This document shows positions 51,693 to 60,406 of a DNA stretch of 64,000 bases, one piece after another. Made by a program: the position numbers and the translations under genes. The notes below the pieces were generated by a model, which worked only from the letters and a program-made list of their open reading frames with translations, did not search any database and was not told the DNA's origin. The first letter of the stretch is position 1, and each line of letters opens with the position of its first letter. The stretch comes from Marivibrio sp040218065. GTDB lineage: Bacteria > Pseudomonadota > Alphaproteobacteria > UBA8366 > Aestuariispiraceae. The DNA lies in contig NZ_JAVJQE010000005.1 of NCBI RefSeq assembly GCF_040218065.1, positions 62,001-126,000 of the forward strand, given 5' to 3'.

Positions 51693-52604
51693 ATGCGGCT
51701 CAATTGGCAGGTTCTGATTCTGGGTGTCGCCTTCTGCACCTTGTGGAGCTCCGCCTTCACAGTCGGCAAATTCGCGATCCAGACGGCCCCGCCGATCCTG
51801 TTTCTGACCATCCGATTCGCCCTCGCCTTCTTCGTGATGTGGGCGGTGTTGGCGGTGCTGCGCCGGGGCCTGCCGAACAACCGGCGCGACCTGTGGACGG
51901 CGATCTGGCTCGGGATCCTGAACAACGCGATCTATCTGGGCATGTGCTATCTCGCCTTTCGCACGACCTCGTCGGCGATGGTGGCGATGATCGCCAGCCT
52001 GATGCCGTTGGTCACCGCCGCGCTCGCCTGGCCGGTGTTGGGAGAGCGGCTGACGCTCCTCAAGCTCGCCGGCCTCGCGCTCGGCGTAGGCGGCGCGTGG
52101 TACATTCTGGGCTCGCGGCTCGGCCAGGACGTGGTGATCGACGACCCGACCGGCTTGATGCTGGCGACCTTCGGGATGGTGTGTCTGGCGATCGGCACTG
52201 TGCTCTACAAGAAGCGCGGGGCGGAGGCCGACCCGCTGGCGATGAATGCGGTGCAGGCGGGCGCCGCCTCGGTCGTGCTGCTGCCCGCGACGCTGCTGCT
52301 GGAGCCGTTCTGGATCGATTTCACCTGGACCTTCGTCTGGACCCAGGCCTACACCGCCATCGTCATGACCTTCGCGACGCTGCTGCTCTGGTTTGCGCTG
52401 ATCCGCAAGGCCGGCGCGGCGGCGGCCAGCACCTTCCATTTCCTCAACCCCGGCATCGCCATGCTGATCGCCTGGGTCGTCCTGTCGGAGCCGGTCAGCG
52501 ACAGCGACCTGATCGGCCTGATCCCGGTCGCCGCCGGCATCCTGCTGGTGAACTGGCCGGCGAAGAAGACGAAGTCGGCGCCGGCGCCGGACGCGGCGGC
52601 GTAA
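51693..52604 (+). CDS. DMT-family (EamA) exporter
   Basis: This 303-residue inner-membrane protein has ten predicted helices in two EamA repeats (GVAFCTLWSSAFTVGKFAIQ, AYTAIVMTFATLLLWFALIR), the architecture of drug/metabolite exporters such as RhaT, YdcZ or RarD. The substrate cannot be predicted. It lies six base pairs after the DUF3253 gene. A 462-bp gene-free region follows. Confidence 0.92.
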   Translation: MRLNWQVLILGVAFCTLWSSAFTVGKFAIQTAPPILFLTIRFALAFFVMWAVLAVLRRGLPNNRRDLWTAIWLGILNNAIYLGMCYLAFRTTSSAMVAMIASLMPLVTAALAWPVLGERLTLLKLAGLALGVGGAWYILGSRLGQDVVIDDPTGLMLATFGMVCLAIGTVLYKKRGAEADPLAMNAVQAGAASVVLLPATLLLEPFWIDFTWTFVWTQAYTAIVMTFATLLLWFALIRKAGAAAASTFHFLNPGIAMLIAWVVLSEPVSDSDLIGLIPVAAGILLVNWPAKKTKSAPAPDAAA

Positions 52605-53066
52605 AAGCCGTGCGGGGCGGGCGCTGCGCCTGACCTTCCGGCGGCGGTTCCAACGCCCGCCGGTATTGCGGCCTCGGCGGACTCGCGCCGGGCGCGTCCC
52701 CGTTTGCGCGGCCTTGCGCGGCGCCTCATTAATTCACGCTCAGTCTCGATCCTTTCAGCGATTCCTCGCCGCGACCGGGGTTCACCGAGTTTGACGTCCG
52801 ATAAGGCGATCCCTTGCGAAACGCGGTAAACATGTCGGGTGCGGTAATATTTTACCGTCCAAATCCTTGCTCTACGTAAGATTACCAGACCCCTATTTGG
52901 GGGCGGTCTAGTCGTTTCGCGCCGACGTAAAGAAGTCGTACCGAGCAAGCGCTTCTAGGGAGAGAGCACGCGATGCGGCGTTCTTGTCCGCATCCCGGCT
53001 CCGTTTCTCCTAGTCTTCAAACCAGCCCCGAATCGTTTCGGGAACCGGCGATAGGGAATCCGCGGC
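52605..53066. promoter_or_regulatory. Gene-free region upstream of the large chemoreceptor
   Basis: No convincing ORF lies in this 462-bp gap. The first half is GC-rich. From about 52725 it becomes A/T-richer and contains GGTAA-TATT-TTACC (about 52842-52855) and CCGAA-TCG-TTTCGG just before the gene. A weak -10-like TAAGAT lies near 52878. This is probably the chemoreceptor's promoter and leader; I found no reliable sigma-28 or sigma-70 hexamer pair. Confidence 0.35.
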
Positions 53067-55238
53067 ATGCGTCTATCTAAGAGACTCACCCTGTACATCA
53101 CGCTGCCTGCCTTGGCGGCCAGCCTCGCAATCGGCCTCAGCTCATTGCTCGCAGAGCGTCAAGCGCTCACGGCCGAGGCCCAAGCTCAACTCTCGGCGGT
53201 CGCCAAGACCCGCGTCGATGCGATCGGGCAATATCTCGACGGGGTCGAGAGCGATCTCAGATACCTTGCACAGGCGCCGGGAACGCTCCGGGCGCTTGAG
53301 GCGTTCGTCTTCGGATGGAGCACGGTCGACGGCGATCCGAAGACGACGCTGCAACGGCTCTACATCAGCGAGAACCCCAATCCGAAAGGCCAAAAGGACC
53401 TTCTGGTCGCAGCGGACGACGGATCGACCTATTCGCGCGCCCATGCCGAACATCACCCGACCTTTCGCCGGATGCTGCTGGAAGGCGGATACTATGACGT
53501 CTTTCTTTTCGACTCGCGGGGCAACCTCGTCTACTCCGTCTACAAAGAGTCGGATTACGCGACGAACCTGAACACGGGCGCCTATAAGGAGACCGACCTC
53601 GGCGAAGCCTACCGGGCCGCGATGAAGGCGGGGTCGGCCGAGCAGGTCAGCTATTTCGACTTCCGGCCCTACGCCCCCTCGGCCGGGGCCCCGGCCAGCT
53701 TCGTCTCGGCGCCGATCATGAAGGACGGAGCGCCTGTCGGCGCGCTGGTCTTTCAGATGCCCATCGATCGATTCAACGCCGTGATGAGCAAGGGCACCGG
53801 CCTTGGCGAGACCGGCGAGGCGCTGCTCGTCGGCGAGGATCGCCTGGTGCGCAACGACACGCGCTTCACCGAAGGGGCCATTCTCGATCGGAAAATCGAC
53901 AATTCAGCGGTCACGGCGGCGTTGGCCGGCGAAAGCGGCGTCAGCCGCTTCGGGGGGGAGATCGTGGCGTTCGAGCCGCTCAGCGTTCGCGGCGTCGACT
54001 ATGCGCTCCTGGCCACGAAGGACGCCGACGAAGCGTTGGCGCGCGTCGATGAGGCCGCCCTGTTGACCGCCGGCTTAATCATCGTCTTTGCGATCGCCTG
54101 TCTCGGGCTCGGCCTGTTCTTGGGAGGACGCGTTTCGGTCCCGCTCGTGGAGCTGACGCAGGGCATGAGCCAATTGGCCGACGGGGACCTCGCCGTCGAC
54201 GTTCCGCAAACGACGCGCCAGGACGAAATCGGCGACATGGCGCAGGCGATGCTGGTGTTCCGCGAGAACGGCCGGGAGCGCGAGCGGATGCTCGAGGCCC
54301 AGCGACGCGAGCAGGAGGCCAAGGCCTCCGAGGCGGAGCGCAAGGAGAAGCGGGCGCTCGAGGTGATCGAGCTGACCCGGATCTTCGAACAGAAGGTGGG
54401 CGAGCTGATGGGCGGGCTCGCCTCCGGCTCGGAAGAACTGGAACGGGCGGCGCAGCAGATGGCCGCCGTCGCCGAAGAGACCAGCGGTCAGGCCGAGACG
54501 GTCTCGGCCGCCGCCACCCAGACCTCGGCCAACGTGCAGACGGTGGCCGCGTCGACCGAGGAGATGGTCTCTTCGATTGAGGAGATCGGCCAGCAGATCG
54601 CCAGAACCTCGGAAATCGCCGACCGCACGGCCGAGCGTTCGAAGCAGGCGTCGGTCAGGGTCGAGACGCTGCGCGGCGAGGCGGACCGTGTGGGCCAGGT
54701 CGTCCAACTGATCTCCGACATCGCGGCGCAGACCAATCTGCTCGCGCTCAACGCGACCATCGAAGCGGCGCGCGCCGGGGAGGCGGGCAAGGGGTTCGCC
54801 GTCGTGGCCCAGGAGGTCAAGTCGCTCGCAGAGCAGACCGCAAAGGCGACCGACGAGATCGCCGACCAGATCAAGGCGATGCAGACCGGCGTGGCGGAGG
54901 CGGTGCCGGCGATCGGCGCGATCTCCGAGTCGATCGAGCAGCTCACCGAGATCGCCACGACCGTCGCGTCTGCGAGCGAGGAGCAGACGACCGCGACGAA
55001 GGAGATCTCCCGCAACGTGCAGGAGGCCGCCCAGGGCGTCGATCAGGTGGCCGGCAATGTCGAGGGCCTGCGTGAAGGGGCGCAGTCGACGGCCTCGGCC
55101 GCCGACCAGGTCACTGCGACGGCGAAGCAGATCGCCGAGCTCAGCGCCCAGCTGAACGTCTCGATCACCGACTATGTCCGCGACATGAAAGAGGACGACG
55201 CGCGCGCTCAGGGGGCTGATCTGAAGCTCGTCGCCTGA
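53067..55238 (+). CDS. Transmembrane methyl-accepting chemotaxis protein
   Basis: This 723-residue receptor has TM1 near residues 8-27, a large periplasmic sensor region of double-Cache type (DVFLFDSRGNLVYSVYKESD, FVSAPIMKDGAPVGALVFQM), TM2 near 333-355, a HAMP domain (VSVPLVELTQGMSQLADGDL) and the signalling coiled coil with LLALNATIEAARAGEAGKGF. The double-Cache region with LLVGEDRLVRNDTRFTEGA resembles small-ligand receptors. It is monocistronic. Its ligand is unknown. Confidence 0.95.
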   Translation: MRLSKRLTLYITLPALAASLAIGLSSLLAERQALTAEAQAQLSAVAKTRVDAIGQYLDGVESDLRYLAQAPGTLRALEAFVFGWSTVDGDPKTTLQRLYISENPNPKGQKDLLVAADDGSTYSRAHAEHHPTFRRMLLEGGYYDVFLFDSRGNLVYSVYKESDYATNLNTGAYKETDLGEAYRAAMKAGSAEQVSYFDFRPYAPSAGAPASFVSAPIMKDGAPVGALVFQMPIDRFNAVMSKGTGLGETGEALLVGEDRLVRNDTRFTEGAILDRKIDNSAVTAALAGESGVSRFGGEIVAFEPLSVRGVDYALLATKDADEALARVDEAALLTAGLIIVFAIACLGLGLFLGGRVSVPLVELTQGMSQLADGDLAVDVPQTTRQDEIGDMAQAMLVFRENGRERERMLEAQRREQEAKASEAERKEKRALEVIELTRIFEQKVGELMGGLASGSEELERAAQQMAAVAEETSGQAETVSAAATQTSANVQTVAASTEEMVSSIEEIGQQIARTSEIADRTAERSKQASVRVETLRGEADRVGQVVQLISDIAAQTNLLALNATIEAARAGEAGKGFAVVAQEVKSLAEQTAKATDEIADQIKAMQTGVAEAVPAIGAISESIEQLTEIATTVASASEEQTTATKEISRNVQEAAQGVDQVAGNVEGLREGAQSTASAADQVTATAKQIAELSAQLNVSITDYVRDMKEDDARAQGADLKLVA

Positions 55239-55382
55239 CGCCGGCCGCACCGTTCCGCCGGCCGTCGCCGTGATCGGCGGCCGGCGGGACGCGCTTCACG
55301 GTCTACGGTCTTCTTCAGCCTGAAGCCCGGCCGTCCTCGGACGGGCTATTGCTTGCGCTTTCCCTTTCCCATGGAGGTCCCG

Positions 55383-55730
55383 ATGCCCTCGCGCGACGAC
55401 ACCCCGTTCTTCCCTTCCTTCGGTCCGTCCCCGCGCCCCGCGGGGGAGACGCTCGGCGCGCAGGTGGCGCGGGCCGAAGCGACGTTGGACCTTTCGCGCC
55501 AAGAGGCGGCGTTGCTTGACGCGAACCTCCAGCGCGCTCGCGAGTCGCTCGACAGGATCGAGGCCGCCTTCGCTGCGCTTGAAACAGGCCTGGATCGCTA
55601 TCTCTCGGGCGGGTCGGCGGCGTTTCTCGCATGGGCGGAGCGGCATCTCGAAACCCAGAGTCTCGATGCGCCCCACTCACCCCACGACCGATTGCGCCGG
55701 AAAATGCTCGCACGGATTCGCGGCGCCTGA
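55383..55730 (+). CDS. Hypothetical coiled-coil protein
   Basis: I do not recognise this 115-residue soluble protein. After a Pro/Phe-rich start (DDTPFFPSFGPSPRPAG) it forms a heptad-like helix in residues 30-75 (VARAEATLDLSRQEAALLDA, LQRARESLDRIEAAFAALET) and ends in basic helices. A GGAGG site immediately precedes the ATG. It lies between the chemoreceptor and a PAS kinase on the same strand, so it might be a signalling adaptor, but nothing proves that. Confidence 0.65.
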   Translation: MPSRDDTPFFPSFGPSPRPAGETLGAQVARAEATLDLSRQEAALLDANLQRARESLDRIEAAFAALETGLDRYLSGGSAAFLAWAERHLETQSLDAPHSPHDRLRRKMLARIRGA

Positions 55731-55790
55731 TCGCGCCGAGGACCCCGGCGGCCCGATGCGCCTCTGGTCTGCGAGCGCGCGGGGACACTC

Positions 55791-58115
55791 ATGGGTGAAA
55801 GTTTACGGAAAATGATGCGACCCTCGACGACCTTCACGCGGGAGCAGACGGCCCTGCTCGACGCTGCGCCGAACGCCGTGCTGATAACGGATAGCGACCT
55901 CACGTCTCCCGGACCGAGAATTCTTTACGTCAACGAGGCGTTCGAACGAATGACCGGTTGGCCGCGCGAGGAGATCGTCGGTCGCTCGCCTCGAGCGCTT
56001 CAGGGGCCGAAGACGGACCGCACGATCTTCTCCGATATGAAGCGCCGACTTCGGATCGGCGAGATTTGGCGAGGCGAAACCCTCAACTACAAGCGCGACG
56101 GCTCGCCTTTCGTGATGCGCTGGTCGATCGCCCCGTTGAAGGGGGGCGACGGCGTTCCCTACGGCTACATCGCGAATCAGGAAGACGTGACCGCGGAGCG
56201 CAGGCGGGAGCGGGCCGCTCGCGAGTCGGATGCGTTGATCGCGCGTTTCGTCGATGCGGCGCCGCTGGCGGTCCTTGTCACCGACGAGTCTCTCCTCATC
56301 CGGCGGGTCAATGCGGGCGCGGAGGCGACTTTCGGCTGGTCGTGCGAGGACCTGCTCGGCGCTCCCATCGACATGCTGATTCCCGAGCGGCTCCGCGCCG
56401 TCCATCGCGAGCATGCGGCGCGCTTCCGGACGGAGGGCACGACTGCGCGTTGGATGCACGGACGCAGAGAGATTTTGGGCCGTCGCCGAAACGGCGAGGA
56501 ATTCCCGGCGCGCGCCTCTGTCATCCGCGCCGGTGCGGAGGACGCCGGCGGCTACGCGGTGATCCTGCATGATTTGAGCGAAGAGCGCGCCTCCGAGCGG
56601 CGGCTGGAGGAGAGCGAACGGCGCTTCCGCGCGTTGTTCGACATGTCCTATCAGTTTGTCGGCATGCTCGATCCCGAGGGACGAATGCTGGAAGTCAACC
56701 GCGGCGCGCTGGACTTCATCGACGCGGAAGCGGCGGACGTCCGAGGCCTCCCGTTCGATGCGACGCCCTGGTTCTACGAGCTTCCAGCGGCGGCGGCGCA
56801 GGTCCGCCGCGCCGTAAGTCGCGCCCAGGCGGGCGCGTTCGTCCGGGATCAGATTCTGCTCCGCGCGCCGGACGGGGATCTGCGGACCTTCGATTTCTCC
56901 CTACGTCCCGTCTTCGACGAATCCGGCGCATTGGAGTTCATGATCCCGGAAGGTCGCGACGTCACGGCGCTGACGCGTGCGAGCGAGCGATTGCGGATCA
57001 AAGAGGCCCGCCTGCGCGAGGCCCAAGCGCTCGCCAAGATCGGGCATTGGCGATTGCGGGCGGGCGAAGAGGCGCTTGAGACTTCGGAGGGGTTCCTTCG
57101 GATCGTCGGGTGGGCCCCCGAGACGCAGACTGCGCCCTTGACGGCGTTGACCGATATGCTGCCGCCCGAGGATCGGGAGGCTTTCGCGGACGCTCTTTCC
57201 CGTCTCAAGGCGGGCGAGGACGCGCTCGACCTCAAGCACGCCGTCACGCTGTCCGACGGCGCGACCCGCATGATGCAGACGCGGATGACGCGGTTGCACG
57301 GGGCTGACGGCTTTGCGGTCACGTGCGTGAGCCAGGACGTCACCGAGCAATACGCCGCAGAGTTGGCCCTCAGGGCCGCGATCGAGCGGGCCGAGGAGGC
57401 GAGCCAGGCGAAATCCCGCTTCCTCGCGATGATCGGGCACGAGCTGCGCACGCCGCTCAATGCGATCATCGGCTTTTCCGAGATCATCGCCGACCAGATC
57501 ATGGGGCCGATCGGGGAGCCGCGCTACGTCGACTATGCGGGGGACATCAACGAAAGCGGCAAACATCTGCTGACCCTGATCGAGAGCGTGCTGGACGTCA
57601 GCCGATTGGAACGGAACGCGGTCGCCATGCGCCCGTCCCCGACCTCGGCCCGCAGCTTCTTGAGAGCGGTGGCGCGACTGGCCCGCATGGATGCGGCGTA
57701 CAGCCGGGTCTCGCTGGATTACCAGGAGGCGGATGAGGCGACGCTCGACGTCGATGCGGCGCTGCTCCAACAGGCCGCTCTCAATATTGTGCGGAACGCC
57801 CTGAAATTCTCACCGCCTGGGGAGATCGTCACGCTGCGCGGCGTCCGCGATCCGAACTCGGGCGACTATCTGGTCCGGGTGACCGACCGGGGTCCGGGAA
57901 TCCCGGCCGAGGAAGTCCACAAGATCACCCTTCCGTTCTATCAAGTCGACAGCGGACTGAATCGCCCGCATGAAGGATCCGGTATCGGGCTTTATCTCGC
58001 AAAGTCCTTTCTGGACATGCATGACGGGCGTCTTGCGTTCGACCCGCTGCCGGAAGGCGGTACGGCGGTCACGTTGCGGCTGCCCGCCGCGCGCGTGGCG
58101 GAGACAACGCGCTGA
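55791..58115 (+). CDS. Soluble multi-PAS histidine kinase with LOV-like first domain
   Basis: This 774-residue protein has no membrane helix. Three or four PAS domains (about 24-135, 145-260, 270-390, 400-520) precede the phosphoacceptor box with His550 (MIGHELRTPLNAIIGFSE) and an ATPase domain (ALNIVRNALKFSPPG, VTDRGPGIP, EGSGIGLYLAKSF). The first PAS follows the LOV pattern (GRSPRALQGPKTD, LNYKRDGSPF, YIANQEDVT), but the flavin-adduct Cys of GRNCRFLQ is Pro67. It may thus sense redox or nothing, rather than blue light through an adduct. No response regulator is adjacent. Confidence 0.92.
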   Translation: MGESLRKMMRPSTTFTREQTALLDAAPNAVLITDSDLTSPGPRILYVNEAFERMTGWPREEIVGRSPRALQGPKTDRTIFSDMKRRLRIGEIWRGETLNYKRDGSPFVMRWSIAPLKGGDGVPYGYIANQEDVTAERRRERAARESDALIARFVDAAPLAVLVTDESLLIRRVNAGAEATFGWSCEDLLGAPIDMLIPERLRAVHREHAARFRTEGTTARWMHGRREILGRRRNGEEFPARASVIRAGAEDAGGYAVILHDLSEERASERRLEESERRFRALFDMSYQFVGMLDPEGRMLEVNRGALDFIDAEAADVRGLPFDATPWFYELPAAAAQVRRAVSRAQAGAFVRDQILLRAPDGDLRTFDFSLRPVFDESGALEFMIPEGRDVTALTRASERLRIKEARLREAQALAKIGHWRLRAGEEALETSEGFLRIVGWAPETQTAPLTALTDMLPPEDREAFADALSRLKAGEDALDLKHAVTLSDGATRMMQTRMTRLHGADGFAVTCVSQDVTEQYAAELALRAAIERAEEASQAKSRFLAMIGHELRTPLNAIIGFSEIIADQIMGPIGEPRYVDYAGDINESGKHLLTLIESVLDVSRLERNAVAMRPSPTSARSFLRAVARLARMDAAYSRVSLDYQEADEATLDVDAALLQQAALNIVRNALKFSPPGEIVTLRGVRDPNSGDYLVRVTDRGPGIPAEEVHKITLPFYQVDSGLNRPHEGSGIGLYLAKSFLDMHDGRLAFDPLPEGGTAVTLRLPAARVAETTR

Positions 58116-58125
58116 ACCGCGGCGC

Positions 58126-58317
58126 CTAGCGCCCGAACTTCTGCACCAGTCCCCAGATCGTCAGCAACACGAACAGGATGAGCGCCGGCATAAGCAGCGC
58201 GTCCAGGAAGGCGACCTGATCCTCCCGCCCGATCTGCGCGAGCGCCCAGGGGATCGCGTCCGAGGCCAGGAAAAAGCCGGTCACGATCAGACCGATCAGC
58301 GCGAATCGCAGCAGCAT
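58126..58317 (-). CDS. Small two-helix membrane protein
   Basis: This 63-residue protein has two hydrophobic helices (FALIGLIVTGFFLASDAI and LDALLMPALILFVLLTIWGL) separated by a short charged loop. The stop is 10 bp from the kinase stop and the start is 24 bp from the LysR gene stop, on the LysR gene's strand. A GAACGAGATG-type leader is present. No family is recognised. It may be co-transcribed with the LysR gene. Confidence 0.65.
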   Translation of the reverse strand: MLLRFALIGLIVTGFFLASDAIPWALAQIGREDQVAFLDALLMPALILFVLLTIWGLVQKFGR

Positions 58318-58341
58318 CTCGTTCCCCTTCGCGCCCGCGCT

Positions 58342-59292
58342 CTATGCGTCGGGCGCCTCGTCGTCACGCGCTCCGAGGCGCGGGATCTCCTCGTCCTGAC
58401 GCCGATCGCGGTCGGCCTCTTCGAACAGCCAGTCCCGGAACGCCTTGATCCTGGGGCGCTGAACCGCATAGGACGGACAGACGAAATAATAAGCGTAATC
58501 GCCCGGCAATGCGATCCCGAAGGGGCGCACCAACTGGCCGCGCGCCAGCGCGTCGTGCGCCAGGGACGATCGACCCAGCGCCACTCCCTGGCCGTCGATC
58601 GCAGCCTGCAGCACCAAGTCGGAGTAGTTGAAGCTGGGTCCCTTGTCCGGGTCGACGTCGTTCACCCCCGCCGCCAGCAGCCAGACGCGCCAGTCGGTCA
58701 GCACGTCGTCATGCAGCAGCGTGTGGTGCTTAAGGTCCGCCGGCGTCTTGAGCGGATGCGGCCCCTCCAGCACCAGGCGCGGGCTGCACACGGGGAACAA
58801 CTCCTCCGTCATGAAGCGCTCGGCCGCCAGGCCGGGATAGTCTCCTTTGCCCCAGCGGATCGCCACGTCGATGTCGTCGAGGTCGAAATCCGCGAGCTCG
58901 TAGTCGGCCGACAGCCGAATGTCGATCTCCGGCTCGCGCTGGCGAAAGCGGGACAGCCGCGGCACCAGCCAAGTTGAGGCGAAGGAGGGCAAGACGCTGA
59001 CCGTCAACGGCCCGGCCTTCTGCGGCGTCCGGATGCGCTCGGCTGCGCTCGCCACCGTCTCCAGCGCCTGGGAGACGGCGGGGAGAAAGGCCTCGCCCTC
59101 CTCCGTCAGCTTCAAGGCGCGGTTCATGCGTCGGAACAAAGCCGCCCCGAGCGCGTCCTCCAACTGCTTGATCTGATGGCTGATCGCGGCCTGGGTCACG
59201 TTCAGCTCGGCGGCCGCCTGGGTGAAGGAGAGGTGCCGAGCCGCGGCTTCGAAGGCGCGCAGGGGTTTCAGCGGGGGCAGGCGCTTTGGCAT
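58342..59292 (-). CDS. LysR-family (GcvA-like) regulator
   Basis: This 316-residue protein has the winged HTH of GcvA-type LysR regulators (LPPLKPLRAFEAAARHLSFT, then QAAAELNVTQAAISHQIKQL) and a periplasmic-binding-protein-like effector domain (LLTVSVLPSFASTWLVPRLS-like, VAIRWGKGDYPGL). The ATG at 59292 starts the family homology; a GTG at 59346 is possible but would add 18 residues. A sigma-70-like promoter lies just upstream. It is divergent from a DUF1127 gene, an arrangement found repeatedly with this regulator group, so DUF1127 is its probable target. Confidence 0.9.
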   Translation of the reverse strand: MPKRLPPLKPLRAFEAAARHLSFTQAAAELNVTQAAISHQIKQLEDALGAALFRRMNRALKLTEEGEAFLPAVSQALETVASAAERIRTPQKAGPLTVSVLPSFASTWLVPRLSRFRQREPEIDIRLSADYELADFDLDDIDVAIRWGKGDYPGLAAERFMTEELFPVCSPRLVLEGPHPLKTPADLKHHTLLHDDVLTDWRVWLLAAGVNDVDPDKGPSFNYSDLVLQAAIDGQGVALGRSSLAHDALARGQLVRPFGIALPGDYAYYFVCPSYAVQRPRIKAFRDWLFEEADRDRRQDEEIPRLGARDDEAPDA

Positions 59293-59326
59293 GGCGGGAC
59301 TCGCAGTGTGACGCTCGTCACTTCGG

Positions 59327-59355
59327 ATTATAAAAACTAATTTCACTCATGAAAA
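59327..59355 (-). promoter_or_regulatory. Promoter of the LysR gene
   Basis: A perfect minus-strand TATAAT (59327-59332) has a -35-like TTTTCA (59350-59355) at 17-bp spacing and lies 35 bp before the LysR ATG. Inside the spacer is CTAAT (plus strand), the core recognised by E. coli GcvA, and TTCACTCATGAA, an inverted half-site pattern of LysR boxes, so autorepression is likely. Confidence 0.65.
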
Positions 59356-59363
59356 GATATCCC

Positions 59364-59391
59364 TTGAGAGGCGTCCGGAAATCCCTATTTT
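59364..59391 (+). promoter_or_regulatory. Promoter of the DUF1127 gene with hairpin operator
   Basis: TTGAGA (59364-59369), 16-bp spacer, TATTTT (59386-59391). The -10 lies in the right arm of an inverted repeat CCGGAAA...TTTCCGG (59375-59395), which could be an operator or leader hairpin. It lies about 85 bp before the DUF1127 start. Confidence 0.55.
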
Positions 59392-59475
59392 CCGGGGCAT
59401 AGAGATGATGCTGCGCCGCACAAAAACGGGTTGGCGGCGCGGTGAAACCCACAAAGATAGATAAGGAGAAAGATC

Positions 59476-59766
59476 ATGTTCACCGTCAACGGGACCCGGC
59501 AGGCGCCGGGCGCCGCCTCCCCGGGGGCGATGGATTTCGGGGGCGTTATGGCCGGGTCGGCCATGCTGTTGGTCGAAGCCGTCGCCGGCGCGATCGCCGG
59601 CGCCGGCATGTTGATCGACGACGCGGCCCGGGCCGGCGCCAAGTGGCGCAAGCGCGCCGCCGAGCGTCGCCATCTGGCCGAGCTCGACGACTACCTGTTG
59701 CGCGACATCGGCATCGACCGGACCCGCGCGCTGGGCGAGGCCGACAAGCCCTTCTGGCGCGACTGA
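59476..59766 (+). CDS. DUF1127 small protein
   Basis: This 96-residue protein has a Gly/Ala-rich N-terminal half with a weakly hydrophobic helix (SAMLLVEAVAGAIAGAGMLI) and the C-terminal DUF1127 domain (RHLAELDDYLLRDIGIDR, ending in a tryptophan/arginine tail). DUF1127 proteins in alphaproteobacteria affect RNA maturation and the phosphate and carbon balance. An AAGGAGAAAG site is placed ideally. It is followed by a strong terminator and is divergent from the GcvA-like regulator. Confidence 0.9.
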   Translation: MFTVNGTRQAPGAASPGAMDFGGVMAGSAMLLVEAVAGAIAGAGMLIDDAARAGAKWRKRAAERRHLAELDDYLLRDIGIDRTRALGEADKPFWRD

Positions 59767-59792
59767 TCCGCGCCCGATCGACCGGTTCGATC

Positions 59793-59829
59793 AAGGCCGC
59801 CCCGGCGCTGCGCCGCGGGCGGCCTTTCT
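59793..59829 (+). terminator. Terminator after the DUF1127 gene
   Basis: Stem AAGGCCGCCC (59793-59802) / GGGCGGCCTT (59817-59826) with an inner GC-rich loop, followed by TTTCT. It lies 26 bp after the stop codon. Confidence 0.8.
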
Positions 59830-59877
59830 CGTCGGTCTGTGATGGGCGCTCACAACGCCTGCGCCGCGCGCAATCGC

Positions 59878-59906
59878 TTGACCCTCTACCGACCGCTTCT
59901 TAGATT
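59878..59906 (+). promoter_or_regulatory. Sigma-70-type promoter of trxA
   Basis: TTGACC (59878-59883), 17-bp spacer and TAGATT (59901-59906), about 98 bp before the trxA ATG. This is the best housekeeping-type promoter match I found in the window. Confidence 0.6.
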
Positions 59907-60003
59907 CGAAGACGAGCGAGCGATCAGAAGACTTGCAGCACCCGGTCATTCCCGCAAACGCGGCCGCCTGGCGCGGTCGTTTGCGACGATTAAGGAGAGC
60001 GCG

Positions 60004-60321
60004 ATGAGCACCGTGCCCATTTCCGACAGCGATTTCGAGGAGAAGGTCCTGAAAGCGGAAAAGCCTGTTCTGGTCGACTATTGGGCCGAATGGTGCGGCC
60101 CCTGCAAGATGATCGGACCGGCGCTCGAGGAGATTTCCGATGAGATGGACGATCTGACGGTCGCCAAGTTGAACATCGACGACAATCCCCAGACGCCGAC
60201 CAAATACGGCGTGCGCGGGATTCCGACTTTGATGTTGTTCAAGGACGGTCAGGTGGTCGCCACCAAGGTGGGCGCCGTGCCGAAGGGCGCGCTCAGCGAC
60301 TGGGTGAAGCAGAACATCTAA
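60004..60321 (+). CDS. trxA: Thioredoxin
   Basis: This 105-residue cytosolic disulfide reductase has the active site WCGPCK (Cys31, Cys34), the FxxVL-type N-terminus VPISDSDFEEKVLKA, cis-Pro in GVRGIPTLMLF and the standard end GALSDWVKQNI. The upstream in-frame ATG at 59839 would add 55 unrelated residues and lies before the probable promoter, so the ATG at 60004 with its AAGGAGAG site is right. It is monocistronic, with a strong terminator directly downstream. Confidence 0.98.
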   Translation: MSTVPISDSDFEEKVLKAEKPVLVDYWAEWCGPCKMIGPALEEISDEMDDLTVAKLNIDDNPQTPTKYGVRGIPTLMLFKDGQVVATKVGAVPKGALSDWVKQNI

Positions 60322-60344
60322 TCCGTCGCGCCCGAGCGCGCATG

Positions 60345-60382
60345 AAAAACCCCGCCGTCGCGTATCGACGGCGGGGTTTTTT
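60345..60382. terminator. Bidirectional terminator of trxA
   Basis: Stem CCCCGCCGTCG (60350-60360) / CGACGGCGGGG (60366-60376), loop CGTAT, flanked by A5 (60345-60349) and T6 (60377-60382). It serves trxA and the convergent secreted-protein gene. Confidence 0.95.
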
Positions 60383-60406
60383 CGTCTCGCCAGCGGCGTC
60401 GAGCGA

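Noticed and set aside
37388..52757. A shared 16-base sequence (37388-37403 and 52742-52757, one mismatch) as a common regulatory element
   Set aside because: One-mismatch 16-mers are expected by chance several times among all pairs in 64 kb; the two sites have no other similarity.
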